Shown here in pieces: positions 25,916-34,604 of a stretch of 64,000 bases of DNA. The notes beneath the pieces were generated by a model. It searched no databases. It worked only from the letters and a program-made list of their open reading frames with translations, and had not been told where the DNA came from. Each line of letters begins with the position of its first letter. The first letter of the stretch is position 1. The position numbers and the translations under genes are program-made. Where the stretch lies: contig NZ_CP045119.1 of NCBI RefSeq assembly GCF_011492945.1, forward strand, positions 1,736,001 to 1,800,000, written 5' to 3'. Source of the DNA: Rubrobacter tropicus (GTDB taxonomy: Bacteria > Actinomycetota > Rubrobacteria > Rubrobacterales > Rubrobacteraceae).

Positions 25916-28114
25916 TTGCTCCGGTCGCCAGCGCGCAAAAACAGGGAGACGAACCCTGCGAAAAAACGGGTCGAGACCCCGCCCCTGACCAAGGGCAACA
26001 TGCAGGTGCGGGTGGTCTCGCTCGCCGTTCTCATAGCCCTCGTCTTCGCCGTGCTCGGCGCCCGTCTCTGGTACCTGCAGGTCCTGACGGGCGAGGAGTA
26101 CAACGTCATGGCCCAGAACACGGGCACCCTTACCGTCAAAGACCCCGCCCAGCGCGGCGTCATCTACGACCGCGACGGCGAGATCCTGGCCAACAACGAG
26201 CCGGGCCTGAACGTCACCGTCATACCCAACGAAATCGGGCGCGGTAGGACCGCCGCCGAGGCCCGCGAGAAGGTCGGCGAGCTGGCCGAGATCCTCGGCG
26301 CCGACCCCAAGAGCGTCCAGGAGCGCTACGACGCGGCCATCGACCCCGTGACGGGCGCCGCCTACAGCCCGATTCTCGTGAAGGAGAACGCCGACCAGAC
26401 GGCCGTTACCTACATCAGCGAGCGCACGGAGGAGTTCGACGGCGTCCAGGTCAACGACGACTGGGTGAGGAACTACCCCCAGGGAAACCTGGCCTCCCAC
26501 GTCCTCGGCTACACGGGCGCCATCACCCCCGATGAGCTAAAGCTGGACGCCTTCAAGGGCCTCTCCAACGATTCCATCGTCGGCAAGAGCGGCGTCGAGG
26601 TCTACTACGAGGAGACGCTGCGGGGCGAGGCGGGCTGGCAGAAGTACGACGTGGACGTGCTCGGGCGGATAGTCCCGGACGGGGCCAGGGTCAACTCCGC
26701 GAGCGAGTTCGTGGACGAGAACGGGAACCCGATAGAGTCGAACCCGACGGAGGAATTGCCCGACCACGTCAAGGACCCCAAGCCGGGCGACAACCTCAGG
26801 CTGACGGTCGACGTGGATTTGCAGAAGGTGGTCGAGACGGAACTCGACGCCGCCCTCGACCGGACGAGGGCCGAGGGTTACGAGGGCAGGGGCGGGGCGG
26901 TTATCGCCATGAACCCCGAGAACGGGGAGGTGCTGGCGCTCGCGAGCCGGCCCGACTTCGACCCGCAGCTCTTCGTCGGGGGTATCTCCGGGGACCAGGA
27001 GCTAGAGGAGTACGAGTACCTGTCGTCAGAGAGGAGCGGGTACCCGTTCACCAACCGCGCCATCGTCGGCGGGCAGCCGGGCGCCTCGACCTTCAAGATC
27101 TTCACGGGCCTCGCCGGGATGGCGGCGGGCGTGATCGACGCCTACACCATCATTACAGACAGCGCTATCATCGACGAGAACCTGTGCTGGAGTCCATCCA
27201 GCGTCTCGGTCAGCCCGTGCTACAGCAGTTGGCGGCAGAACAGCCCCAACTACGAGTACCTCGGGAACCACGGCCCCCAGAACTTCTCCGAAGCCATAGC
27301 GGATTCCAACGACATATTCTTCTACCAGGTGGCCGACTGGATCTGGAACCAGACCGAAGACAAGGACTGGATGCCCAAATACTACGAGCGGTGGGGCTTT
27401 GGGAAGCTCACCGGCATCGACATCAGCGGCGAGTCCGCCGGGCGCGTGCCCACGGAGGCGGGCGAGAGAGAGCTTTACAGGGCGCTGCACGGCAGCGCGG
27501 AGGAGGCCTACTGGAGCGTGGGGGACTGGATCAACCTCTCCATCGGCCAGGGGGACCTGCTCGTCTCCCCGGTCCAGATGGCCACGGCCTACTCGGCCCT
27601 CTACAACGGGGGCACGCTGGTAACCCCGCACGTCGCCAAGGACGTGAGGGACCAGAGCGGGAAGGTCGTGGCGGAGATCACGCCCGAGCCAGCGGGCCAG
27701 GTCGACACTAACCAGGCCCAGATCGACGCCGTGATAAATGGTTTCAGGGGCGTCACAGCGAAGAAAGGAACAGCGGAGAACATCTTCAAGGGCTCCGAGC
27801 TTCCGACCATCGGCAAGAGCGGCACGGGCGAGTTGCCCAGCGAACCCGGCGAGGCGGCGGACTACGTGAACTGGTTCGCGGGCTGGACGGAGGGCCAGGA
27901 CGAGCCGCTGGTCGTGGTCACCATGATCGAGGGTGGCGGCGCCTTCGAGACGGGCTCGGAGCTGACGGCCGGACCCGTCGTGCGCCACGTCCTCGAGGCC
28001 TACTACGGCGTCGAGCAGTCGCCCGAGGACCCGCAGCCGACTGGGACTCGGCCGATAGACCCGGCCGACCGGCAGTCGACGGAGGCGCCGACCGTCACCA
28101 CAGCAACGGAGTAA
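25916..28114 (+). CDS. mrdA: penicillin-binding protein 2 (elongation transpeptidase)
   Basis: 732 aa, TTG start with GGGAG upstream. A short basic tail and one membrane helix (about residues 33-55) lead to the pedestal domain with QRGVIYDRDGEILANN, then the transpeptidase domain: serine motif GASTFKIF, the second motif SND in IADSNDIFFYQ and the third KSGTGE. It cross-links peptidoglycan during side-wall growth. A short Pro/Thr-rich tail follows. No mreB/rodA in the window; its neighbours are sortase E and Lgt. Confidence 0.93.
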   Translation: MLRSPARKNRETNPAKKRVETPPLTKGNMQVRVVSLAVLIALVFAVLGARLWYLQVLTGEEYNVMAQNTGTLTVKDPAQRGVIYDRDGEILANNEPGLNVTVIPNEIGRGRTAAEAREKVGELAEILGADPKSVQERYDAAIDPVTGAAYSPILVKENADQTAVTYISERTEEFDGVQVNDDWVRNYPQGNLASHVLGYTGAITPDELKLDAFKGLSNDSIVGKSGVEVYYEETLRGEAGWQKYDVDVLGRIVPDGARVNSASEFVDENGNPIESNPTEELPDHVKDPKPGDNLRLTVDVDLQKVVETELDAALDRTRAEGYEGRGGAVIAMNPENGEVLALASRPDFDPQLFVGGISGDQELEEYEYLSSERSGYPFTNRAIVGGQPGASTFKIFTGLAGMAAGVIDAYTIITDSAIIDENLCWSPSSVSVSPCYSSWRQNSPNYEYLGNHGPQNFSEAIADSNDIFFYQVADWIWNQTEDKDWMPKYYERWGFGKLTGIDISGESAGRVPTEAGERELYRALHGSAEEAYWSVGDWINLSIGQGDLLVSPVQMATAYSALYNGGTLVTPHVAKDVRDQSGKVVAEITPEPAGQVDTNQAQIDAVINGFRGVTAKKGTAENIFKGSELPTIGKSGTGELPSEPGEAADYVNWFAGWTEGQDEPLVVVTMIEGGGAFETGSELTAGPVVRHVLEAYYGVEQSPEDPQPTGTRPIDPADRQSTEAPTVTTATE

Positions 28115-28115
28115 C

Positions 28116-28946
28116 GTGCCACTCCTCCTTGCCTCACTGCCGAGCCCGCCGTCCCCGATCATGTTCGAGGCGGGGCCCTTCGCGCTTCGCTACTACGGCC
28201 TCTGCATAGCCCTCGGCATCGTCGTCGCCACCTGGCTCTCGGGCCGGGAGCTCGTCCGCAAGGGCTACGAGGGCGAACTCGCCCTCGACTCCCTGTTCTT
28301 CATAATCCCGCCCGGTTTCATAGGCGCCAGGGCCTACCACGTCATCACGGACTACGACCTCTACGCCGGCGACCCCTGGCCCGGCGTCATCGCCGTGTGG
28401 AACGGGGGGCTGGGCATCTACGGGGGCGTGATCGGGGGCTTCATAGGCCTACTCGTCTTTTGCCGGATCAGGGGCATCAGCCCGCTGGCCTTCGCGGACG
28501 CCGTGGCCCCGGGCCTCGTGCTCGCCCAGGCCATAGGACGGTGGGGCAACTACTTCAACCAGGAACTCTTCGGCAGACCGTCGAGCCTTCCGTGGGCCAT
28601 AAGGATCTCCCCGGAGAACAGGCCGGACGGGTTCGCCGACGCTTCCACCTTCCATCCGACGTTCCTCTACGAGAGCATCTGGAACGCGCTCGTGTGCCTG
28701 GTCTTGCTCTGGGTCGCCCGCCGATTCGCCGGATGGCTCAAGGACGGGGACGTGTTCCTGCTGTACGTCAGCCTGTATTCGACGGGGCGCTTCTTTATGG
28801 AGCTCTTGAGGATCGACCCGGCGTTCCTGATCGGGGGCGCCATCCGCGGCAACCTGCTCGTCGCCACCGTGCTCGCCCTCGGCTTCGCGATGGTCCTGAT
28901 GCTCCGCCATTCCAGGCCGTCGCGCAAGCGTTCCGGGCCGTCCTGA
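28116..28946 (+). CDS. lgt: prolipoprotein diacylglyceryl transferase
   Basis: 276 aa, GTG start right after the PBP2 stop. It transfers diacylglycerol to the lipobox Cys of prolipoproteins. Seven membrane helices; the family signature GRWGNYFNQELFG, the catalytic-region RYYGLCIALGI with its conserved Tyr and GGLGIYGG are present. The lipoproteins of the iron systems at 52-59 kb would be substrates. Coupled to PBP2 by a 1-base gap. Confidence 0.95.
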   Translation: MPLLLASLPSPPSPIMFEAGPFALRYYGLCIALGIVVATWLSGRELVRKGYEGELALDSLFFIIPPGFIGARAYHVITDYDLYAGDPWPGVIAVWNGGLGIYGGVIGGFIGLLVFCRIRGISPLAFADAVAPGLVLAQAIGRWGNYFNQELFGRPSSLPWAIRISPENRPDGFADASTFHPTFLYESIWNALVCLVLLWVARRFAGWLKDGDVFLLYVSLYSTGRFFMELLRIDPAFLIGGAIRGNLLVATVLALGFAMVLMLRHSRPSRKRSGPS

Positions 28947-28993
28947 TCCCCGTCCGGAGCCTCGGGTAAGGCCCGCCGCGTGAGGACCGAACC

Positions 28994-29713
28994 GTGAGCG
29001 CGGTCTTGCTCGCCCTGCTCGCCGCTGTCGGCTTCTCCGGGGCGAGCCTGCTCGCCCTCTTCGGCAAGGGCCTTGGCGCGCGGGGCCGCTCCCTGGCGGC
29101 CGCCTTCGCGGCGGGCATCTTGCTCGCCCTCACGTTCGTCGAACTCTTTCCCGAAGCGCTAGAACTCGCCGGTAGGACGGCGACGGTCGGTTTCGTCGCC
29201 GGCTTCGCCGTGCTCTTCCTGGTAGAAAACGTCTTCAGGGCCCACACCGACCACGGCCCGGAGGAGCCGGTCCACGAGCACGCGGTCGGCCCCTTCGTCG
29301 CCGGCCTCGCCGTCCACAACCTGGCCGACGGCTTCGCCATCGGCATCGGCGCCGAGGCGCCGGAGGTCACGTCCTGGCTCGTCGGCCTCGGCATCCTCGT
29401 TCATCAGGTTCCCGTCGGGGTCTCCCTGGCCGCCGTGCTCGTGGCCGCGCGGGCGACGAGGGCCCGGGTCATGCGGTCCGCCATCGCGCTGGGGCTGGCG
29501 ATCCCCTTCGCCGCCTTCCTCGTCCTGGCCCTCCCGGCGCCGGGCGAGAGTACCCTCGGCCTGCTCACCGGCGCCGCGGGCGGCGTTCTGGCCTACGTCG
29601 GCGCCGCCCACCTCCTGCCTGAAGCCAGGGCGGAACACCGGGGCAGGGGGACGGGCATCCTGTTCCTCGCGACGCTGCTCGCCACCACCTTCGCGCTGTT
29701 GACGTTGTTTTAG
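28994..29713 (+). CDS. ZIP family metal transporter
   Basis: 239 aa, about eight membrane helices with a His-rich loop (HTDHGPEEPVHEHAVG) between helices 3 and 4. The binuclear metal site is seen in VHNLADGFAIG (HNxxDG) and the following VHQVPVGVSLAA. Family members import zinc or other divalent cations. Follows lgt by 47 bases. It ends just before an inverted pair of heptad arrays. Confidence 0.88.
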   Translation: MSAVLLALLAAVGFSGASLLALFGKGLGARGRSLAAAFAAGILLALTFVELFPEALELAGRTATVGFVAGFAVLFLVENVFRAHTDHGPEEPVHEHAVGPFVAGLAVHNLADGFAIGIGAEAPEVTSWLVGLGILVHQVPVGVSLAAVLVAARATRARVMRSAIALGLAIPFAAFLVLALPAPGESTLGLLTGAAGGVLAYVGAAHLLPEARAEHRGRGTGILFLATLLATTFALLTLF

Positions 29714-29872
29714 CGGTCAGCTTTCAGCTATCAGCAAGAATAAGGGACAGGTAGTCGAGGGCGCGTGGACAGGGCTTCGACTGATCGATCACTCGCATCA
29801 ACTCGGAGAGTCGCGCGCTTTGACGCAGATACGTCGGGCTACTTCAAAGCTGACGGCTGATAGCTGAAAGCT
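29712..29872 (+). repeat. inverted pair of heptad arrays (161 bp)
   Basis: AGCTTTCAGCTATCAGC (29719-29735) has a perfect 17-nt inverted copy at 29856-29872. Each end is made of 7-nt steps (left AGCGGTC, AGCTTTC, AGCTATC; right GCTGACG, GCTGATA, GCTGAAA). The unique middle (about 120 bases) has no gene. It fills the gap between the convergent ZIP and rhomboid genes. Confidence 0.8.
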
Positions 29873-30574
29873 CTAAACAAACACATACCAGGCAACGAGA
29901 AGCAAGATCTCCAACCCGAGAACCACGGCGATTGGCGTGATGGCTTTCGCCGTTTTGCGGCTGTAGACCGTCGGGGCGACGAGGAAGCCGAAGAGGAGGC
30001 CCCCGGCGAGGCCGCCCATGTGGGCCGTGTTGCTGATGTTCGGTATCGAGAGGCCTATGTAGAGGTTTATCGCGAGGAGTATGAGGAGTTGGCGGATGAT
30101 GGGGTTTCGCCAGGAGAAGGTGCCCCTGCGTATCGAGTAGCCGAGTATGCCGCCGAGAAGGCCGAAGATGGCCCCGGATGCGCCCACGGCGGGCTCGGCG
30201 AAACCCCCGAAGTACAGGTAGGCGATGCCGCCGGACAGGCCGCTCAGGAGGTAGAGCGCCAGGAAGCGGCCCCGCCCGAACGAGGCCTCGACGAACGAGC
30301 CGAGAAAGTACAGCGAGAGCATGTTCAGGGCGAGGTGCACGAACCCGGAGTGGAGGAAGACGCTCGAGACGAGGCGCCACGCCTGGCCGTCGGCCACGAG
30401 GGCCGGGACGAGGGCGCCCTGCTCCAGTATGTCGCCCGGCTGGACGACGAGGGCGACGTTCCAGGGGATCGCGTAGGCTGACGCGCCGAGGTACGCGACG
30501 CCCAGGTAGACGAGCGTGCAGGCGGTTATGAGGCCGTAGGTTACGGGAAGGCCGGGATTCCTCTGCCCGATCAG
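29873..30574 (-). CDS. rhomboid family intramembrane serine protease
   Basis: Six membrane helices with the rhomboid core: LHSGFVHLALNMLSLYFLG, the catalytic Ser in VGASGAIFGLLGG and the catalytic His in NTAHMGGLAGGLLFG. It cleaves membrane proteins within or next to a helix. The first helix (VTYGLITACTLVYLGVAYL) lies upstream of the first GTG in frame (30397), so the true start must be upstream; the only candidate is a CTG at 30574 overlapping the previous stop as CTGA. That gives 233 aa. Confidence 0.85.
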   Translation of the reverse strand: MIGQRNPGLPVTYGLITACTLVYLGVAYLGASAYAIPWNVALVVQPGDILEQGALVPALVADGQAWRLVSSVFLHSGFVHLALNMLSLYFLGSFVEASFGRGRFLALYLLSGLSGGIAYLYFGGFAEPAVGASGAIFGLLGGILGYSIRRGTFSWRNPIIRQLLILLAINLYIGLSIPNISNTAHMGGLAGGLLFGFLVAPTVYSRKTAKAITPIAVVLGLEILLLVAWYVFV

Positions 30575-31017
30575 CGCCGCTTTACCTCGCGCGCCGCGTC
30601 TCCGACCTGGACCTTCGAAAGGTCCTGCAGGGGGCCACCGAGCATGGACTCCAGGTCGGGGTCGTCGGGGGAGCCGGTCCCGAAGCCCTGGACGCGTACG
30701 TCGTCGCCGAACATCTGGCCGAACATGCGCTGGAGGTTTTGCTGCATCTCCCCGATGTCCACGGCCCCGAAGGGCGACTGGGCGTTCTGCCTGAGGCGGG
30801 CGACGGAGAGCCTCTCCTTGACCTCCGTAACCTCGGCCTGCGCCTTTATGTCCTCGACCGTCCCTAGCGTCTCCCCGGTGTCGGGGTCCCAGACCTCCTC
30901 GCCGTCCGGCGAGTAGACCTCGAAGACCATCCCGGTTCGGACGCCGTCGGTGCGTCCCCGGTTCAGGACTATTTCACTGTTCCCAAGGACCTTCGCCACC
31001 TTGCCCTCGACTGCCAT
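30571..31017 (-). CDS. FlgT_C-like domain protein
   Basis: 148 aa, ATG with GGAGGGAG upstream. The N-terminal ~70 residues read as the small beta domain of the FlgT C-terminal/CsgG-type family (GKVAKVLGNSEIVLNRGR, TDGVRTGMVFEVYSPDGEEV). The C-terminal half is helical with Gln/Met-rich QQNLQRMFGQMFGDD. No signal peptide. No flagellar genes here, so a flagellar role is unlikely. Translationally coupled to the rhomboid gene. Confidence 0.65.
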   Translation of the reverse strand: MAVEGKVAKVLGNSEIVLNRGRTDGVRTGMVFEVYSPDGEEVWDPDTGETLGTVEDIKAQAEVTEVKERLSVARLRQNAQSPFGAVDIGEMQQNLQRMFGQMFGDDVRVQGFGTGSPDDPDLESMLGGPLQDLSKVQVGDAAREVKRR

Positions 31018-31080
31018 CTCGCTCCCTCCGGCCGGCCGAACGCGGCCGGGCCTGTAGGTTTTGTTTCGGTTCTTCCGAAG

Positions 31081-31086
31081 ATTATA
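31081..31086 (-). promoter_or_regulatory. -10 box of the FlgT_C-rhomboid operon
   Basis: A perfect TATAAT on the minus strand in GATATAAT, 64 bases before the start at 31017. No clear -35. Confidence 0.5.
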
Positions 31087-31115
31087 TCTATCACAACGCG
31101 GCCGTCCCCCTCCGC

Positions 31116-31121
31116 TAGAAT
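31116..31121 (+). promoter_or_regulatory. candidate -10 box of nfo (leaderless)
   Basis: TAGAAT ends 7 bases before the nfo ATG; the transcript would begin at or next to the start codon. No ribosome site and no clear -35. Confidence 0.4.
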
Positions 31122-31128
31122 CTTCGCC

Positions 31129-31995
31129 ATGCCGGACAGGACAAACAAAGTGGGGAGGCACCTGCCGACTTCGGGCGGGCTGCGAAAGACGCTCTCGCTC
31201 GCCGGGGAGCAGGGGTGCGAGACGTTTCAGATCTTCGTCTCCAACCCGCAGGCCTGGGCGGAGCCGACGCCCCGCGCCGACCGGGAGGCGTTCATCGAGA
31301 GGATGCAGGAGCTGGGCTTCTCGCCCGGCGTGGCCCACGCGAAGTACCTGATCAACCTGGCCTCCCCGAAATACGAGCTGCGGGAGAACTCGGCCCACGC
31401 CCTCGCCGCGGAGCTCGTCGCCGCTGGCGACCTTGGCCTCGACCTCGTTGTAGTCCATGCCGGCAGCCACGGCGGCGACGGAGAAGCGAAGGGGCTCGAC
31501 CGGCTGGTAGAAGGACTCGAAAGAGCGAGGGATCTTGCCGGCGACTCCGGGCGTGCCGCCGAGGTCGTGGTCGAAAACTCGGTCGGCGCGGGCACGCAAC
31601 TCTGCTCGACGTTCGATGCGCTCGGCGAGGTCGCCCGCAGGGCGGGGGTGCGGGTCTGCGTCGATACCGCCCACGCGTACGTTGCCGGCTACGACCTCGC
31701 GATCCCCGGCGGGCCACGGCTCGTCGCCGCAGAGCTGAGGGAGGCCCTCGGGGACGCGGTGGCGCTTCTTCACCTAAACGACGCCAAGAACGAGCTGGGT
31801 AGCCGACGCGACGGGCACCGCAAGGTGGGGGAGGGAGAGATCCCGCCATCCTCCTGGACGGAGCTTTTCGCCGCCCTGCCCGGCGTTCCGCTGGTCATGG
31901 AGACGCCTTACGAGACGCCCGAGGCCGACGCCGCGGAGGTTCGGCGCGTCAAAGAGCTGGCGGGTGGGTTGCGTAAAACGGCCGATAAAGGATAG
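31129..31995 (+). CDS. nfo: endonuclease IV (AP endonuclease)
   Basis: 288 aa. A TIM-barrel AP endonuclease with three metals that cuts 5' to abasic sites in base-excision repair. Metal-site and family motifs are GCETFQIFVSNP, VVHAGSH, VVVENSVGAG, VCVDTAHAYVAGYD, LHLNDAKNELGSRRDGH and a final METP. Length is normal. Starts at ATG 31129 with a -10-like box immediately before it. Its 3' end contains the promoter of the next gene. Confidence 0.94.
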   Translation: MPDRTNKVGRHLPTSGGLRKTLSLAGEQGCETFQIFVSNPQAWAEPTPRADREAFIERMQELGFSPGVAHAKYLINLASPKYELRENSAHALAAELVAAGDLGLDLVVVHAGSHGGDGEAKGLDRLVEGLERARDLAGDSGRAAEVVVENSVGAGTQLCSTFDALGEVARRAGVRVCVDTAHAYVAGYDLAIPGGPRLVAAELREALGDAVALLHLNDAKNELGSRRDGHRKVGEGEIPPSSWTELFAALPGVPLVMETPYETPEADAAEVRRVKELAGGLRKTADKG

Positions 31996-31998
31996 AAT
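31969..31998 (+). promoter_or_regulatory. promoter of the XRE gene (leaderless)
   Basis: TTGCGT (31969-31974), an 18-nt spacer and TAGAAT (31993-31998). The predicted start falls on the GTG at 32006, and there is no ribosome site, so the transcript is probably leaderless. Confidence 0.6.
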
Positions 31999-32005
31999 CT
32001 AACCC

Positions 32006-32305
32006 GTGAAGACCTTGGACATCACCCCGAAGAGCAAGGAGGGCGACCTCCTCTCCGCCATCGGAGAGACCCTGCGGGCCGAGCGCAACGAGCGGGGCCT
32101 CACCCTCAAGCAGGTGGCCGAGGGCGCCCACGTCTCCGTCTCCTACCTCGCCGAGATCGAACGCGGCGAGAAAGATCCTTCCTCCAGGGTGCTGGAAAGC
32201 ATCGCAGCGGGCCTCGAGGTCGAGGTAAGCGACCTGCTCGTCCGCATCGCCGCATCCCTGGAGCCGGCGCCCGTCGTTCCGGTCGCCAGCTCGCTGGCCG
32301 CTTAG
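32006..32305 (+). CDS. XRE family transcriptional regulator
   Basis: 99 aa, GTG start. A helix-turn-helix of the Cro/CI type spans about residues 20-75 (ETLRAERNERGLTLKQVAEG, VSYLAEIERGEKDPSSR, LESIAAGLEVEVSDLL). The domain resembles ClgR/PopR of actinobacteria, which activate clp protease genes, but no clp gene is in the window. A short hydrophobic tail rich in Ala, Pro and Val follows. Target unknown. Confidence 0.85.
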   Translation: MKTLDITPKSKEGDLLSAIGETLRAERNERGLTLKQVAEGAHVSVSYLAEIERGEKDPSSRVLESIAAGLEVEVSDLLVRIAASLEPAPVVPVASSLAA

Positions 32306-32390
32306 CTGTCAGCCCGCTCCGGCTTCGCCTACGCTCTCAGCACGCTTCGGCCTGCTACGAGCAGGCCTCGCTTTCGGCTTGTCAGCTGGT
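32304..32390 (+). repeat. composite repeat of the heptad family with GC module
   Basis: Begins just before the XRE stop: AGCTGTC, then GC-rich segments and CAGCACGCTTCGGCC followed by the hairpin CCTGCTacgAGCAGG, then CTCGCTTTC and GGCTTGTCAGC. The CACGCTTCGGCC...CTCGCTTTC module recurs at 44262-44291 and, inverted, in the copy at 22401. Confidence 0.65.
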
Positions 32391-32420
32391 GTTTGCTTTC
32401 GGGCGGGTCTGGTAGGGGGG

Positions 32421-32918
32421 ATGGTGGAACGGGAGTTCGGGCGGTATTTTCCGGATATGGAAGCTTTACACGCTTCGTTTCGTTCGCAGCCTTGTTTCGT
32501 CTGTGAGGTGGTGTCGGGTACGAACGATTTGCCGCAACATTTCGTCTATGAGGACGATGAGATCGTAGCTTTTCTTGACGCGTTTCCGAAAGCCTATGGG
32601 TACACTCTCGTCGCACCTAGAAAGCACCGGGAGCAGGTGACGAAGGACTTTACGCGTGAAGAGTACCTGCGCGTGCAGGCCGTCGTCTATGGTGTGACCG
32701 AGGCCGTGCGCGAGGAGGTGGGGGCGGAGAGGATGTACGTCTACGCGTTTGGGAGCAACGAGGGGAACGCGCACGTCCACTGGCACGTCGTGCCGCTGCC
32801 GCCGGGTGTTCCTTACGAGGAGCAGCAAGGCGCCTGGGCGAGTTGGGATAAAGGAGTTCTGGAGATCTCTCGGCAGGAGATGGCTGATCTGGCCGGGCGC
32901 ATCGGGCGCAGGATGTAG
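32421..32918 (+). CDS. HIT family hydrolase
   Basis: 165 aa. The histidine triad is NAHVHWHVVPLP (HxHxH with a hydrophobic spacing) preceded by the usual FVYEDDEIVAFLDAFP and GYTLVAPRKHREQ. HIT proteins hydrolyse dinucleotides or nucleoside phosphoramidates. ATG at 32421 has GGTAGGGGGG directly upstream; GTG at 32424 is possible. Its stop overlaps the next gene's GTG by one base. Confidence 0.9.
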   Translation: MVEREFGRYFPDMEALHASFRSQPCFVCEVVSGTNDLPQHFVYEDDEIVAFLDAFPKAYGYTLVAPRKHREQVTKDFTREEYLRVQAVVYGVTEAVREEVGAERMYVYAFGSNEGNAHVHWHVVPLPPGVPYEEQQGAWASWDKGVLEISRQEMADLAGRIGRRM

Positions 32919-33406
32919 TGGGGATGTCCGAGAGCCTTTACGTCTTGCGGCCGATCACGCGGGCCGACGCGGAGGAGATCTCCCGCTGGCGCTACCCCGA
33001 GCCGTATTCCGCTTACGACGGCAACCCTTCGTCCATCCCCGGGCTGCTCGAGCCCCGCTACAACTACCATTCCGTCTTCGACGGCGCCGGGGAGCTGGTC
33101 GGCTACTTCTGCTTCGGCGCGGACGCCACGATCCCCGAGGGGCGCAAACGCGGCCTCTACGGCGACGACGCCCTCGACGTGGGCCTCGGCATGAGGCCCG
33201 ACTTCACGGGCGTGGGCCTCGGCCTGGAGTTCGTGCTGGCGGGCCTGCGGTTCGCCAGGGAGAAGTTCTCGCCGCCCGCCTTCCGCCTCACCGTCGCCGC
33301 CTTCAACCGGCGCGCCATCGCCGTCTACCGGAAGGCCGGGTTCGACCTGGTCCAGGAGTTCGGGGACCGCGGCCCGGAGTGGCTGCTAATGAGACGTCCG
33401 GCGTAA
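32918..33406 (+). CDS. GNAT family N-acetyltransferase
   Basis: 162 aa from GTG at 32918 (ATG at 32924 is equally likely). The RimJ/RimL-like start YVLRPITRADAEEISRWRYP, the acetyl-CoA strand DVGLGMRPDFTGVGLGLEFV and FNRRAIAVYRKAGFDLVQEF place it in the GNAT fold. Substrate unknown; probably a co-transcribed partner of the HIT gene. Confidence 0.85.
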   Translation: MGMSESLYVLRPITRADAEEISRWRYPEPYSAYDGNPSSIPGLLEPRYNYHSVFDGAGELVGYFCFGADATIPEGRKRGLYGDDALDVGLGMRPDFTGVGLGLEFVLAGLRFAREKFSPPAFRLTVAAFNRRAIAVYRKAGFDLVQEFGDRGPEWLLMRRPA

Positions 33407-33437
33407 CCCTCAGGTCCCAACGCCGACCGTGGGCTCC

Positions 33438-34445
33438 CTACGCCGCGAAAAGGTAGGCGGCCATCACGCCGACGAAGTTGTAACCGGCGTGGGCCAAGAA
33501 GCTCGCGGTGGTGTTGAAGTGGCGGCGCAGGTATCCGAGGCCCACGGAGAGCACGAAGATGTAGCCCAGGAGCAGGGAGGGCCCGTACTGAACGTGCATC
33601 GAGGCGAAGAGGACGGAGGTGGGGAGGATGCCGAGGGTGGGCTGGACGGCGCCCCGGAAGAGCGTCTCCTCGCCGAGTCCCGCCGCGAGCCCGATCAGCA
33701 AGGCGAAGAGGACCGCCGGCACGAGGCCCAGGCCCCGCGGGTCGAAGAGCGTGCCCGAGATCTCCCCGACCTCCCGGTACAGTTCCGGCTGCAGCACCCG
33801 AAACAGGAAATCCGCGCCGAGCGAGAGGGCGAACGCACCGACCACGAACGCTACGACGATCCCGAGTTGCTTGGCGTTCAGCGGACCGTAGCCGAGGCGG
33901 GCGAGGGTCTGACGGAGCCCGCACCTGAGGCCCGCCCCAACCCCGAGCAGCGCCACCGCCACGAAGGGCAATTGGGTCGCGAGGATAAGGCCGACGGAGA
34001 GCCTTCCGCCCGTGCCGAGGGAAAACGCGCCTATCTCCTCCAACTGGTCGAAGCCGAGGATGCCGATCAGGTTGTTGGTGAGCAGCACCATCGCGAAGAG
34101 CCAGAGCGCGAGAAAGACCGGCGGGTCCGAGAGAAATGTCGCGGGGCGGCGGCCCACGATCTTCAGCAGGGTCGGTACGCAGAGGGCCAGCCCGATCACG
34201 CCCGCCGCGGAGACGGCGCCGGCAGTAATCGTTAGCAGTCCGGGCGGATACAGGTCAGCCGGCACCGAGCCGGAGATCCGGGCGACCGCCAGCAGCGCCC
34301 CCGCGCCAAGCACGAGCAGCGAGACGAAGAGGAGGGTTACCCAGAGCGAGATCTCGGCCCCCCGGCTCTTCCTGGCCCACTGCGCAAGCAGGGCCAGGGC
34401 CCCAACGAACACCGTCACCGCAAGCAAGGCAAGAAAGTTCTGCAT
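33438..34445 (-). CDS. CPBP family intramembrane protease
   Basis: 335 aa from ATG at 34445; the frame stays open for 18 codons upstream. About ten membrane helices, with the CPBP motifs GEETLFRG, LFASMHVQYG and AHAGYNFVG near the C-terminus. It is longer than the CPBP protein at 23964, with five extra N-terminal helices. Function unknown. Convergent with the GNAT gene. Confidence 0.88.
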   Translation of the reverse strand: MQNFLALLAVTVFVGALALLAQWARKSRGAEISLWVTLLFVSLLVLGAGALLAVARISGSVPADLYPPGLLTITAGAVSAAGVIGLALCVPTLLKIVGRRPATFLSDPPVFLALWLFAMVLLTNNLIGILGFDQLEEIGAFSLGTGGRLSVGLILATQLPFVAVALLGVGAGLRCGLRQTLARLGYGPLNAKQLGIVVAFVVGAFALSLGADFLFRVLQPELYREVGEISGTLFDPRGLGLVPAVLFALLIGLAAGLGEETLFRGAVQPTLGILPTSVLFASMHVQYGPSLLLGYIFVLSVGLGYLRRHFNTTASFLAHAGYNFVGVMAAYLFAA

Positions 34446-34604
34446 AACCGGTCTAGAGGTTAGCACACAAGAAAAACCGGACCGCGCGAAATAATACACG
34501 GCCCGGCACTCTCGCCTGGGCCAGGAAGGGGGAAGGGCCCAGTGACCGCAATATAGCCGCGCCGGGTTACACCGGGGCTACCAATAGATAACAAACGGAT
34601 AACA

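Noticed and set aside
30571-31017. Flagellar assembly role for the FlgT_C-like protein
   Set aside because: No flagellar or motility genes are present; the domain is used in other contexts.
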